The notes: generated by a model not told the origin, from the letters alone. Shown: positions 29,896 to 43,121, numbered from the stretch's first letter. The stretch is DNA of 64,000 bases from Epinephelus fuscoguttatus (GCF_011397635.1 NC_064759.1:14590428-14654427); one strand, 5' to 3'. Program-made: numbers and translations.

Positions 29896-32800
29896 ATGGC
29901 ATCAGACGGATTGGGAGAGCCAACATTGCCACCAGAGGACCAGAGAGATGATGGTCCAGAGGCAGGGGTACCCACTGACCCTCACTGTGGCACAGACACC
30001 CTGAAAGCCACAGCAGGTAAATCAAAGACACATTAACTGTTTGGTGTTTGTCAAATGGGTCTCCAAAGGCTATTAACTTAATTTGGGACACTACAGGATA
30101 GTCCATATACTGTATCACATATTGAGGAGACTGTTATCTACAGTATAAATCTGCTTGTAGCTCATATTACTGGAATCAACCAAGGTCTTTTCCAAGTTAT
30201 TGACTATGTCATCAAATTCCTCCGTCTGTGGTGCATTTCTGTGTTACTGTGAACCATTTGCTTTCTGGTAAGCTCATAGTTACTGTATGTTGTCATGCGC
30301 TTGGACACCTTTACCGTGAAATGTTCAGCTGAGTGCATCGATCACATCACTGACAGTGAACATTTTAATTTTCAAGCCAGGCAGCTCAGCTGAAAGTTTG
30401 CCAGGAGAATCAGGAAGTGAGTCAAGTATTGGCTCTGACCTCTTATCCAGTTGGAAACAAAGATCTACTATCTGCATCTCCTCCCTCTCTTGCATCACCC
30501 GGCTCAAATCCAAACAAAGTTCCCGAGGAATAAAGAGTTTCTTAAGTAATGTTTCACTCAGTCACTTCCTGTCAGTTTTTCCGAGATCTAACGTCTGGAT
30601 TGAAAGACTGCTAAAACTTTGCTCATGTTCTCCCGTGACTTGGGAAACCTGTGCCAGCCAGTGCTGTGTCAGTGGAAGGAAGATTATTACAGCCAATAAT
30701 TAAAGGATTTGGGGCGTGAGTCACATCCAGTTCTCCTCTCTGGAAATAGCATTGCAGGGTGTGTGGTATGTGTTTGAGTTTACAGGCAACTGCATCCAAC
30801 CTACTTGGCTGATATTTGAGTCGTCTAGGGCCACTCATTGCCACCTGTTACATGAGTTATACTCTGTGGAAGTGTAGTGGAAAGTCACATTTGTGTTTAT
30901 CATTTTTTCCACTGTGAGTTTCCTCTTCGTGATAAATCACAGATTTATTTTGTATTTCAGTTGCTCAGTCTTACATCAGAGATGATACAGATCAGAAAGA
31001 ATGTAGTTCAGTCGTGAGGACATGTGATTGGGGATCATATATCCTGACGTCTGTGCATTTAACATCTATCACATAAACATAACTCACTGACATGGAGGCT
31101 CATATAGGAGACACAACTCAACCATGTATCGAAAACACAAATAACAGAAACAAATACCTCATTTCCTGCTCTGACAATGACTTTGACATAATACTGAACA
31201 GTAATATTTTCATTTATCCACCCTGCTGGCTTAATGGGATAGTTCGTATTTTTTTAAGTGGGGTTATATGAAGTCCTTTTTTAAAGTCAGTGGATAATCT
31301 ACAGTAGCTGACAATCGGCGTGCCCTCAGACAGGAGTACCAACATGGAAGCTAAGTAATGTACTGCCATGGGTGAGAGCAGTACATTACTTAGCTTCCAT
31401 GTTGGTAAGTAATGTACTGACATGGACGAGAGCAGCATCAAATATATTTATATTATTTATATATTATATGTATATAACATATTTTGCCACCTAAAAAAAA
31501 ACAATTTTAGTTTAAATGTAAGTTATAATTAGAATATTATCACCACTTTACCTTGCCATCAGACAGCCCTTTCTGATGGGGAACTGAAGCTGTTATGCTC
31601 TCTATAAAGCCACTGGTAATTTTACTTCTCAGAACATGGGAGCTTTTGATTTACTGCTGCCTTGATCAGGTAGTTTGTATTACTGTGTGACTGGTGACTC
31701 TGAACTAACCCTTTAACACCAAATTCACCCAATAACACAAAAAAACTCACTGATAGAGGCAGCAATAGACCAGCAGCTCCTGTGTTTAGCAGGTTATAAT
31801 TGCTGTTTTGGTAAAAGGAGTCTGGTGTCTTTGATAAGATCATGGATAACAGCTTCGGTTACTCATCAGAAAAGGCTGCCTGATGGGAGGGTAAAGCGAT
31901 GAAATATTCTATTGTGTACACAAACTGATACTGATTTCTCAAAAGTTATAAGTTACCCGTCTACAGAAGTACATTGCTTAGCTTCTGTGCCCCTCCTCCT
32001 GTCTGTTCCTCCAAACTGGGAGCATGCCAACTGCCATCTACTGCGCAATAAACTGACTATGCATAAGTACCTCATGTAACTCCATTTCAAAGAAATCCTG
32101 CCACACTATTATATGTATTTTCAGAGTTAGTGAAAACATCTATAAACTGGCAGGATGTACTATCCTGTGTTTATATATACCTACCCCCCTTAGTGCTCGG
32201 TGCCAGACTCTCACTTAGTGTTTCTTCCAGGTCCAACTGTCTGGTGGGGCCTTCAGGCTGTTGAGTAAAGAAAGTGGACGTAGATGTTTTACGTATCGGA
32301 GTCCTTACGCTTCACATGATGGAGACCCTTGACATATTGGAGCAGAATTATAGGGCAAAATATCACGTGTTGAGTGACCATGTTGACAGTTCTTTGTTGA
32401 TAACCGGGATCTGATTTTCTATTTTGCCATTGCTGTGATTCTTTGATTAAATTTAAATGCAAAGCCCATATTGAAAGGCTTTTATTACAGTTTCATTGTG
32501 TGTTTGTCCTGCTTACTTCTTCTCTGTTGCTCTATCATTGACAGAGTCAGCAGAGCGGGCTGAGAATGGAGTCAACATGTGCCAGTTTTTCCTGATGGGA
32601 AAGTGTCACTTTGGCAACAGATGTCGTTACTCTCACAGGTTTGTTAAGCTTACATGGTTCAGCAAACTCACCAGTGGGATAAAGGAGGCGTTTTAATATT
32701 TTTAGTTAGTTAATTGACATGTACATGATTGATTTATAGTAATCACTATACTAAATGGATTTGCAATAGATGCCTGCCTGAATGTTAAAGGATAGGTTCA

Positions 32801-35385
32801 TGTTTTTTAAAATCTTAAAATCAAAAGTCGTCACTGTGCAATAATTTCAGTCACCAATAACTCTTTAAAGGGTCACTATGCCGATTTTCATCCAGCTTTG
32901 TATCATATTGTAACAGCGTGGGTAGCATGTGTAAATGATCTGTGTTAAACTTCCTTCGATCCTGCCAGCGCCTAGAAACATGTCATCTGGCGTATTTTTG
33001 CTAGCCCAAGGGCTTAAATTACAGATTGTATTTCCTCATTTATGGATGCCAGTCGCCACCATGGACACAAAGAGTGTAGAAGCGGATCGAGAGAGATCCA
33101 AACTGTAAAACCAGACAGTGTTGATCAAATATAAACCATGATTATGTTAGCATATTTCAGCACAGTGTTTGGCTGTAATACAAGAGTTTGTCAACAGGAA
33201 GTGGGCATTGCATTGTTTCCTGTATTGTGAAAAAGGGAACTTGGGAAAAAAACTGAGATCAAACGCTAAAACTAAGAAGTGCTGATCAAATATGAACTAA
33301 GACTCTGTTACTGCGTTGCCTTTTCCCTTCCTCACATGTTTTCATAAACGTATTTTAGCTCACTGCGTGACTATAATACGAGATCATTTATAACCAGACG
33401 GCCACCATATTGTTTTTCTAGACGAGCAACTCACATTTCTCCACACACCAGCAACCACCAATATCAAATGTTTTTGCGTCTTTCTACTTTGTAGGTAGCC
33501 TTTTTTATGGAAAGACCGTCTTCACAGCAGTAAAATACTTCTTTAGAGCTGTAGTTGGTAACTTTTATTAAAAAAAATAACTTTATACATTTGCTGAAAC
33601 TGTCACAATATTCACACAGCAATAAATTAGATAGATAATCTGTGAGAAAAATCACAATCCTTTGCCTACTCTATTCCCTCGCAGTGCTTCTAACGGCCTT
33701 ACCGCATGTAAATGTTTTTGGTGCGCCACGGTCAATCATAGGAAATGCCATTGGAGTGAGTGGATAGAGAAGAAGGGACATGAATTTTTTCACTGACTGT
33801 CTCATGTTCTTCTTTTAGAATATTACGGCAATTTCAGCAAATTTGACTCAAAGTTATTTTCATAAATGTGACGAACTGTGGTTTTAGTCGTGGACGTGGG
33901 CATGTGAAACAGAAAAAAGCGTGAACTCATCCTTTAACTGCATATTGCTAAGCCCTACTCGGCACCTGGTTACAGAAAGTTTTTCAAAAGTGTTTTTTTT
34001 TTTAACTTCTAGATAATTTATTTTTAATAACTATAACACTTAAGAGGTTGTAGTACAACTGTTAGCATTAAATTAATGGTTACCTGAATACTCATTTCTT
34101 ATTGCTGAGTTCTATCTAAGAAGTATAATATGTGTATTATTTCTACTGGTCTATCACTGCTCATTTCGCACACCAGACAGGCGCTGATACTCTGCCATGA
34201 CTAAATATGGATGCTGTTCAAAGTTCATAATGCTACACGAAGGTTAATCTGTGTGAAATGGAATTAAGACTAAGAGCATTTTTTCCATCTGTCATGTCTG
34301 ACATGTATATTCTGACATTTTTTCCACCCCTGTTGCCAACTCGTTACAGTAACCCATCAATAGATGATTCAGGGGCCACATCACCTGACCAGGATGACAA
34401 ACAGGATGGAGAAAAGATGGAAAAACACAAGAAGAAAGTGAAGAAGGCAGCAAAGCCAAAATATGAGGCAAAAGGTCATTCCATATTGAGCTTGAATTCC
34501 TCTGACATCTGATAATGACAACATACTCTGAAGGGGCTGATTCACTTTTTCCGTACATTAATCTGTTTTAAAACTTTTTTCTTTTTTTTTGTTTTTATGT
34601 CTTATAACACAGAGGTTAACAAAAAGCCTCGCATGCGCACAGCAGATGACGTTATCTCCCGGATCCTGTGGGATGCATCGGTGGACGCATCAGATTTTGT
34701 AGTGGGGTATGTAGATCGCTTTCTTGGTGTGCTGGAGCGACCCTTCAATGACTTTAACTGGGACACCAACCCTTGTGACTGTGACTACTCATCTGAGCTG
34801 GCCCTGCCCAGACACAGGATCCAGTACTTCACCTATAGAGGGCACCGCGTCTGGGACCGCCATACCAGGACTGACAGGGTGTTTGGCTCCACCGGACAAT
34901 CTCTGGCTCCCCCCTTTGGAGGGGAGGAGGAAGTAAAGGGTAAGAGAGAACCATTTATTGCTACCACACCTTACATACACAACCAAACTTACATACACAG
35001 CATTTACAAAAGACAGAAGCGCTGTCACTCTGATCACTCTTTCACTCTGAAATTCACACAGAAAAACAAGAGCAACAGCAAGACGGCCTCGAAACGACAG
35101 AAGAGCAGCCACCTGAAGTCAGCATGCAGGAAGAGAGTGAAACAGAGGCATGTGCTCTCACTGAGAACACACATCTGGAGAAAGAGAAGCAGAGTGAGAT
35201 GAATTCTTACACCCCTGACTCAACACAACCACCTCCAAAGTGTCGAGAAAACAGTTCTCAGGAACAACTGGAATCACGAGGAGGAGAATGTGTCGTGGAA
35301 GAGGCTGCAGTGAGGTGTGGTGTTCATCCTTTGAATTTAACCAAGAACAGAATTTAACCAAGAACAGATAACTTCTCCACTACAC

Positions 35386-35430
<45 letters not shown>

Positions 35431-38384
35431 GATATATATTTATATATATATATATATTTATTTTTTTATTTTTTTATTTTTTTTTTTGATTGATTGATTT
35501 TTATTTTCTCAGAAGAGAGTCGTGCACTGAATTTAGGTGCCCAGCTTACATGGACTTATAAGACACTGCAAAAACAAAACAGGTTCAAAACAAGAGACAT
35601 AATACATAAATGGCTCAAAACATTTGACCACAGCGATGAAGAAAAAAGGACTAGAGTCTTTAACGCCTTTAAACATAAAGAGTATTCTTGCGCAATATAC
35701 TATACTTGTAAATGCCAACTTATAGTCGTAGTGAAAGGCAAGTTAAAGCAACTATAGCTTTCACAATGTGACATACGTATATCAGCGTGGAATAGAACTG
35801 CAACAACCAATCAATCAGTTGTGGTCACAGATATTGAATCTGCAACAACAAATATTTTTTAGGTAAAAATGGAAAATATTTGCAGGCTTCAGCTGTTCAA
35901 ATGTGAGGATTTGATGTATTTTTTGTTGTAGACAGAATACTTAACATCTTTCAGTTTCTAACAGGGATTTTCCCCAGTTTTCTTACATTTTATCGACAAA
36001 ATGATTAAGAAAATACTCAGCAGATGAATCAATGAGGGTAAATGTCAGTGGCAGCTGTAAAACAAAATTGTGTTTGTGTGTGTGTGTTTGTGTGTAAAGG
36101 GTTACTAGTACAAGAGTGATTCAAATCAGATCCCTCACCTTTGATTGAATTGCTCACAAGTGTGGGTGGCCTACTAAATATGGCATCACAACACAGCTGT
36201 GGAGGTCTGGACGAGGGAAAAATTAATATAAATCCTCCACAAAGCATTTTAAAGGGACAGTTCATCCCCAAATCAAAAATGCCGATTTTTCCTCTTACCT
36301 GTAGTGCTATTTATAGGTCTAGATTGTTTTGATGTGAGTGTTGGAGATATCAGCTGTAGAGATGTCTGCCTTCTCTCCAATATAATGGAACTAGATGGCA
36401 CTCAGCTTGTGGTGCTCAAAGCACCAAAAAATACATGTGAAAAACTCAGCAGCAATGTCTCTTTCTAGAAATCATGACCTGGTTACTCAAGATAATCCAC
36501 AGACCTTGTTGTGAGCAGTTTCATGTAGGAACTATTTTCTTTCTACCGAACTACACCTGCCAACCATATTGTCACGCAGAGGGAAGCGTGAATCTACTGC
36601 TAGCTCACGTAGCACCACTGAGCTAGCTACACTACAGCTCAGCTGGGGAGGACACCATTAATGTTTACATATCGGGCTTTGACAAGCCTCTCGTCCAATG
36701 ATTGTCCAGTGACTCCACAGTGATATGTTGGTGGGTGTAGTTGGGTAGAAAGAAAATAGTTGCTACATGATTATCTTAAATACCTAGGTCATGATTTCTG
36801 TAAAGAGATATTACTGTTGAGTTTTTCACATTTATTTTTTTGGCGCTTTGAGCACCACAAGCTGAGTGCCATCTAGTTCCATTATATTGGAGAGAAGCAG
36901 ACATCTTTACGGCCACTATCTGCAACACTGGGCAACTCACACCAAAACAATCTAGACCTATAAACAGCACTACAGGTAAGAGGTGAAAAATGTATTTTTG
37001 ATTTTGGGGTGAACTGTCCCTTTACGATATGTAGGAAAAAAAAACGGCCAACTTACATCTAAATACACACCTCTGACCCAGATTAAGGCAAAATAAAATT
37101 AAACCAAATGCATATTGCTCTGCTAGCTACTACAACCCACAAGCTAACAGCCAAATGTAGTTTTATGTTAATAGATGGATTAGCTAGTTGCCCCAGTTTT
37201 ACTGGAGAAACCAATACGCCACTGAGTTTAAGGTGAGTCATCAAAAATGTATAGAATATATGAGACAGATTTTGATATAAAAATACTGAATTTTTTTATA
37301 TGTACTTTATAAATATATTTGGTATATAACAAAAGTTAACACGACAACACAAGGCTGGAACTTGACAATGTATTTTATTTCATTGTGTCCTTAAAACATT
37401 TTTCATTAAGGAAATTGTATATTGTGTGACTTGGATAGTAATCTTAGGAGACACTCTTCTGCCCCTTGAGTAATTTTACTCACCTGTCTTGATTTTAGAC
37501 CTGAGGCTTCAACAGACCAAATGTCTTTATCCCACAAAGAAGAAGCAAGCGTAAAAGAGGAGGGTAAGGAAGAGAATTTAGCAGAATGGCAAGAAAGCTG
37601 GGACGGCAACGAAGACACTTCGGTGGGTACAGCACAATTCACCCCGAAATACATTCTCATTCTGGTATTACAGTTCATGTTTGACACAGTCATTCTCTCC
37701 TGTTACACACAGAGTTATCTCGGAGCCATGAACATCAGCCAGAATCCATCAGCACCTCTGGAGCAGCGAGAGGAGAAGCCTAGTGGCGGTGGTGGTCGCC
37801 CCCCTAAAAAACGACCCACACACTTCATCACCTTCAGGGCCAACACTCCTGCTATCCTGTCCGGGTTCCAGCAGCTGCAGGAGGAGGTCACCTCCCTCCT
37901 ACCGTCCTCCGCCCCTCACTGGCATACAGCCTCCAGCCTTCATGTCACAATGTGCCTCCTGAATCTGTCCGGCCCAGCTGAGGTAGCCGCTGCTGGAGAG
38001 ATCCTCCGACGGTTTGCCAGTTTGGATCGTAACCCGCCGGTGGCTCTGACCTTCCCTGTGAAGCTGAAACATTTTAATGGGAAAGTGCTGTACCTGAGCC
38101 CTCAGCCTCAGCTTCACCTGCAGCAGCTCAACGGCGGCCTGCAGGAGGCCTACAGGAAGGAGGGCTGGCTCCACAGGGACTCCTACAACCCACGATATCA
38201 CCTCACCCTGGCCAAGGTAGAGGGCACGGAGGGAGAGAGGATTTTTGAAGGGGTGGGGGACCTGAAAGTGGGGAAGGGTTTAAATTTTGGTCGTCTGCCA
38301 GTGAACACCTTACACCTCTGTGCCATGGGGGGTTCCAAAGTAGATGGTTTTTATGAGACCGCCTGCACAGTAACTCTTCGATGA
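29896..38384 (+). CDS. leng9: Leukocyte receptor cluster member 9: CCCH finger, MJ1316 domain, 2H phosphoesterase
   Basis: Seven exons join in phase to 571 residues: 29896-30016, 32545-32638, 34350-34474, 34613-34939, 35062-35314, 37499-37622 and 37713-38384 (TGA). A CCCH zinc finger lies at Cys53-x7-Cys61-x5-Cys67-x3-His71. A Lys-rich linker precedes an MJ1316/RNA cyclic-group end-recognition domain (about 118-215; M-R-T-A-D-D-V-I-S-R-I-L-W-D, then F-x-Y-R-G-H-R-V-W-D-R). Residues 223-348 are Glu/Gln-rich and probably disordered. The C-terminal AKAP7/2H phosphoesterase-like domain (about 382-571) has both catalytic motifs, H-V-T (425-427) and H-L-T (511-513). These domains suggest binding and processing of RNA 2',3'-cyclic phosphate or 2'-5' linked ends; the substrate is not established as far as I know. 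Human LENG9 is, from memory, about 500 residues and intron-poor, so the split fish structure is of interest. It is divergent from flcn. Confidence 0.93.
30381..30416 (+). other. leng9: Candidate 36-nt cassette exon of leng9 (unproven)
   Basis: The stretch is preceded by TTTTCAAGCCAG and followed by GTGAGT. Its length is a multiple of three and its phase (2 + 33 + 1) matches both neighbours, so it could be included without frameshift. It would encode a Ser/Gly/Glu-rich insert between exons 1 and 2. No conservation is known to me. Confidence 0.25.
31231..32101. mobile_element. Large foldback element in leng9 intron 1
   Basis: The left arm (GGGATAGTTCG, AAGTGGGGTTATATGAAG, AGTCAGTGGATAA) pairs with the right end read in reverse (AATGGAGTTACATGAGGTAC, AGTCAGTTTATTG). 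An internal perfect hairpin with 28-bp arms (31338-31365 and 31379-31406) and a 13-nt loop lies near the left end; GAAGTACATTGCTTAGCTTC near 31965 is a further relative. Confidence 0.65.
32870..33870. repeat. Foldback-family fragments in leng9 intron 2
   Basis: 33540-33860 (GAGCTGTAGTTGGTAACTTT, GCTTCTAACGG, CATAGGAAATGCCATTG) and 33110-33420 (GTGTTGATCAAATATAAACC, CTGATCAAATATGAAC) match parts of the foldback at 38493-39373. The left edge, AAAGGGTCACTATGCCG, looks like an element end. Confidence 0.5.
35388..35490. repeat. TA microsatellite and T-rich tract
   Basis: Alternating TA with a few interruptions to about 35458, then poly(T) and GATT repeats, in leng9 intron 5. Confidence 0.9.
36105..36248 (+). 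repeat. Repeat shared with 6880-7018, adjoining MITE copy B
   Basis: ATTGCTCACAAGTGTG, ATGGCATCACAACACAG, CTGGACGAGGGA and AATCCTCCACAA occur in the same order and spacing at both loci, each next to a family 2 MITE. Confidence 0.7.
36249..37024. mobile_element. Foldback/MITE family 2, copy B
   Basis: TTAAAGGGACAGTTCATCCC and GGGGTGAACTGTCCCTTTA are inverted ends. Inner arms repeat GATGTCTGCCTTCTCTCC (36361-36378) and, reversed, GGAGAGAAGCAGACATC. It lies in leng9 intron 5. Confidence 0.75.
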
Positions 38385-38492
38385 TAGAAAAAAAAATTGC
38401 AAAAAGCTGTCATCCAGGAACACGAGTAAGGTCCAGGGTTTGAAGAACAGCATGGTGCAGTATCTCATCGAAGAACACTGCATACATGTTTG
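38385..38492 (+). other. leng9: leng9 3' UTR start
   Basis: Sequence after the stop codon up to the next foldback element. No AATAAA is evident in this stretch, so the 3' UTR may run into or past the repeat. Confidence 0.4.
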
Positions 38493-39373
38493 TTAAAGCT
38501 GCAGCTGGTAACTTTCAGAAAAATGACTTTTTGTTATATTTGCTGACAATTGAGTGAAAAAAATATGTTCCTCCTCCTCCTCCTCCTCCTCCTCGTAGCG
38601 CTTCTAATGGCAGGAATTCACCGCATGTGAACGAAAACAACCAATCAGAGCTGAGGAGTCTCTAACACAGCTGTCAGTCACTGCAAGTGAGCTGATGTTA
38701 CCTGTAAAACTAGGCAGCGCTGATCAAATATGAATCATGATTCTGTTACGACATTGCCTATTTCTCCCCTCAGATGTTTTGAGAAACATATTTTTGTGTA
38801 CTGTTTAGCTGTTAAATGAGAATGTTTGTGACCCAGCCACCATGTTGGAAACAGTCGAGCCAAATTGAAGCACCACCCACTGACCAGAACAAACTTTCTG
38901 TTCTTACAGCCAAACACTACACTACACCAGACAGTTGGTTCGACTGGTTGTTGTTCGACTGCTCTCAGTGTTGCATCTGGAGCAAACATTCTCATCTTAC
39001 AGCTAAACTGTACACTAAAATATCTGAAAACATTTGAGGTGAAAAATATGCAATGCATTAACAGAATCTTGATTCATATTTGATCTGCGTTGTTCAGTTT
39101 GACCGCAGTTCACGAGCTGTGACGGACATGATTGACAGCTGTGTTGGAGACTCCTCTGCTCTGATTGGTTGGTTCCTTCAGCTGTGGTGGATTCTAGTGA
39201 ATGCCATTAGAAGCACTGAGAGGAGCAGCAACATGTATCTTTAACAGATTATCCGTCTCGTGTACAACTGAGTGAATATTAGTGACCGTTTCAGCAAATA
39301 TGACAAAAAGTTTTAGAATTTTTAAATGCCATAAGTGTGTAATTTTTATACAAGTTACTAACTGCAGCTTTAG
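38493..39373. mobile_element. Long foldback element (arms about 400 bp)
   Basis: TTAAAGCTGCAGCTGGTAAC at the left and TTACTAACTGCAGCTTTA at the right are inverted. Inverted correspondence continues through AACCAATCAGAGC, GAGGAGTCTC, ACACAGCTGTCA and GATCAAATATGAATC to about 38880 and 38950. A CTC trinucleotide run (about 38569-38596) sits in the left arm only. Confidence 0.75.
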
Positions 39374-42300
39374 TACAGTTGGTGCAGTACCTCTGAGATT
39401 TGCACTAGCCATATGGCCTCATCATCCAAAGCTGATGTCTGTGTTTTTTAAGTTTTTAAGTTCTTAAATTATTTCAGATAAAATGCACTTTTAAAGATAA
39501 TCAGGTTAAAGACATTTTTATATGAAGGTCTAAAGGGAGAAAACTTAGCACAATGACAAACATTATGTTCACGTATACTGACCTGTATTAAGGTGCAAAA
39601 GCATACAATGGTCCTACAACACTTAAATTATAATCTGATCAAAAATATATGTGTTTTTCTTAATGAATGCACTTTAATCTAAGGGCCTATATTATATCCT
39701 TTCCAAGATGAGAAATGATTGTAGTAGTTTGTCACAATACTGGAATTTCTAACTTTGATACAATACCTTAAAAAATATCCATATATGATTCAACACCATG
39801 GGAAAAAATTGACATTGGCGTACAAGTTAAAATTTGCATTAAAAAATAAATATAACACGGCTGTAACATGACGACGACTTTTCTTTTCTTGGTTAGTAAC
39901 GGAACAGCAGAAAGACTGTAAACTCTGACAAGGAGAGAGGAAGCACATTTGATACTGGTGTAATTATACTGCTGAAAATGAGCACTGAAACCATTTCAAA
40001 TGTTGAGAATCAATATTTTTGACAGCACTAGAATGTAGTTTGTAATACTACAGGGAATTTATAATGCAATTTTCACCAACATGTTTATCATGTTAAAACA
40101 AAAAGTTTCATTAGTTGTTTTACTTGTTGGCTTTAGTTGAAAGAAATTAAAAGATACTCTACTAAGCCCACAAGTGCAAAGTTAAACATTTTACAAGTGA
40201 TACGCCCCACCCTTAGGCGGCCCTATGGGGCAAACAAAACTCTAACACTGACCCAAAATAACCACATAACCACCTTTAAAACACTCAGATCCACTGGATT
40301 TATTACAAATAAAACAAGCAAACAAGACAACAAAAATCCCATGCTGAGAGGCAGCAGGACAAACACCAGAGGCCTCTCTCCTCTGCTGCTGGCACAGGAG
40401 CTCTTCGGCACCTCCTCAATGCCAGGTGCACTGCACACCTAGGCAGATCTACAATGGAGGGAAGAGGGCCAGCAGCACAGAACAACACACAGCCGTAACA
40501 ACAAGATTCAAAGTAAAATGATCAGCCTATTAATCAATTAGTCCATTAGTAGAAAATTACTTTTTTGACTCTAAAAGGTATTCTATGCAGGATTGTTGGG
40601 TAAAATTTGTAAATTCGGTCGCCAGCGAAAGTGGAAGTAAAAGCCAACCCCAGATGACCTCATATGAGTGCTGTGGGTGTACTCGCCCATAAATGTCCTG
40701 AACACAGAAAATACGAAGAAATTAAGAAAATACAGGCAGAGGTCAAAGTCTGTGCAGAAAAATACACCACCCCACACTTCTAGTGGGAATTACTTCCGCA
40801 TGAGTGCATACATTGTGTTTTTAGGAAAATCCTGTGTAGTATACGTTTAATTAAACTGAAGAGGCACTTTGATGACCTCACCTTGGACTTTAGGAAATCG
40901 TTTTTTACAATTTTCTACAATTTTATCAACCAAAATTAAAAGTTTAAAAGACAAAATAATCATATTAATTGATAATCACAGTAACATTAGTTGAAGCTCT
41001 TGTGTGAACATCACCTGCTGAAGATAGTTTACTGTCAAATCTGCCTTCAGGCCCTGAGAGAGCCACATGGACATAAACGATCTTTAATCAGCTCTCAGTC
41101 ATTAAACTAACTCAACATACACAGTAGAAAACTTCCTCAAGATATACGGTGCCTTAAGTAGAATGTAAATTGTTTTCCTGTTTTTATGATCTGCTGGACC
41201 AAACACGGTGCACGGGGCCAACTTCACACTTCACTTCTGTATCTACTGTTTTACAGCTACACAGACAGGACATATGCACCTGCCATAAAGGTTTATGTAC
41301 ATTGCATGAATTGTTAATGAGAAGAAAAGATTAGGCTTTCTTTACAGCTATGAATTAAGCAGTTGTACTCTGCAGCTCATAATTCTACGATTTATCTGTT
41401 TAACATGAATATTGTATGCCTGGGGTTCCACAAGAACGATGACTTTGTATGACTCTTACGATGAATTATAACCACTAGATTGTCAAGGACATTAAATATT
41501 GAATTGGTTATTTTAAATCCTGTGAGTGGTGATATTTTATCAGTGCGGTGATGGATGGCCTGGATGCAGTACTGTTGCTGTAGTTTAACATGCACACACA
41601 CACACACACACACACATACACACACGTAGGCTGCGTAAAACGCTCCCTGAACAACTCTTGCATACATAATATAATTTTCTGTCTTCTTTCACACACATCC
41701 TCTATACATAGGCTATATGAGTCAGTGAGTATGCTCTCTGGCTCGCTACTGTTTGCTCCCTCGCTCGCATTATCTCCCTGCCTCCCTTCCCCCACTCTCT
41801 TTCAGTGACACAGAAAAACTAACGCCGCCCCCTCCCTCTTTGCTCGCCTGCTCCTGCCCCCCTTTCTCCGATGGCAGACAAACACCATACTCTTTTTACT
41901 CTCCATTATATCTCCAATTTGCATTTCTCGGTCAAATCTCCCAGAGAGCATCTCCATCAGCAGCCTCTCATCACTTCCATCATGTTCTCCTCTGCTACCT
42001 CGTCACTGAATCAGTGCTGATGCTGTCCTGCAGCCTCCACTGAAAGCTGGTTTTGCCTAAAAATCCATTGCATGCCGCTTCTCCCCACCACCACCGCCAC
42101 CACCACCACCTCTCTATTCATTGTTCACTCCATCTCTCACCCTCCCTCCTGTTTCTCTCAGCATCACTCCCTGGGAACCCACTTTTTTCCCCCCTCCTCA
42201 GTATTTCATGTTGCCTCTCCCTGCATCTCCCCTCTCCCCATATTCATCTCTGTGTGCTTATTCGCTTCTCTTACTCTAATTTTATATGCATCTCTGCCTC

Positions 42301-42700
42301 ACATGAGCTCTCAGCACATCGCAGCCTTAACTGTGCTGTCATAGGCAGGAGTTTTGCAACCAACCTGTGAGTGGATTTAAAAAAAAAAAAAAAAAAAAAA
42401 AATTCTTTTCACTATTATTCAGTGCACACAGTTGGCTGCATTTTGACTCTTTTCTCTCAGTAATCTGGTCAGGGTTCAGTGTGGTAGTCTGGACGCAGAT
42501 TGGTCAGGTTGATGGGGAGTGTGCGTGGACTGTTGGTGGGGGTCGGCGTTAGAAGTGTGCCTCAGTATGAAGTGAGTGAGGGGGTTAGACCCCGCTAATC
42601 CCCGGTAACAGATTAATTATCTTTGGGCAATATCGTGTTGCTGCTGTGTTGTGAAGTCGCTTGGGCGTTAAGCTACGTAGGGCTACAATGCAACGATAAA
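39374..42700. other. leng9-ttyh1 intergenic DNA, left part
   Basis: AT-rich sequence without a recognised gene. It holds a relative of MITE family 1 at about 40568-40855 (TCTATGCAGGATT and AATCCTGTGTAGTATA), an AC microsatellite at about 41592-41625, and pyrimidine-rich DNA from 41750 to 42330 that creates long spurious open frames. An A-tract lies at about 42379-42401. Confidence 0.5.
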
Positions 42701-42732
42701 GGGTCCCTTAGGGGTGTCTCCTCAATCTTAAT

Positions 42733-42752
42733 CCCTCTCTCTCTCTAACTCA

Positions 42753-42793
<41 letters not shown>

Positions 42794-42796
42794 ACT
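42733..42796. repeat. CT microsatellite
   Basis: CT repeats with short interruptions, upstream of the candidate ttyh1 first exon. Confidence 0.85.
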
Positions 42797-42869
42797 CACT
42801 CGCTCTCACTGAGAGCGCCTCTCTCATCCATCAACACAAGCACCTCTCCACTGTCACCAGACAACCATA

Positions 42870-43121
42870 CACTTATTGGCTATTTAATATTTCAATAAGT
42901 GCAAGAATTATTGGCTCATTTCATTTTTCCCCCTTTTCTCCCCATTTTGACACATTTTTGGCATGTCTCCAAGCCGTGTTTTTCAGGATGATGTTTTTTC
43001 AAGAGCATCAAGCGTTGATGGCTGGCAGTATACCTCTTTGAGGGGGTAAATATTTCACGGACACCGGCGGAAGAGACGAGACGAGAAGGAGAGAGGAAAC
43101 CTCCCAACACAACCGACAGAG
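42870..43121 (+). promoter_or_regulatory. ttyh1: Candidate ttyh1 promoter and noncoding first exon
   Basis: The exon carrying the ttyh1 ATG begins at an acceptor (47616/47617), so a 5' exon must lie upstream. The best candidate donor found is GACAGAG|GTAAGA at 43121/43122. It is preceded by purine-rich sequence, and ATTGG (CCAAT-type) motifs lie at 42875-42879 and 42909-42913. The upstream 41.7-42.8 kb is unusually pyrimidine-rich. Start site and linkage are inference; other donors could serve. Confidence 0.35.

Noticed and set aside
35494-35757. Frame after a TTTTCTCAG acceptor in leng9 intron 5
   Set aside because: Joined to exon 5 in the required phase it hits a stop quickly; the open frame is in another phase.
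41750-42370. Overlapping plus-strand frames of about 100 codons
   Set aside because: Products of CT/CCA-rich low complexity; no splice or domain support.
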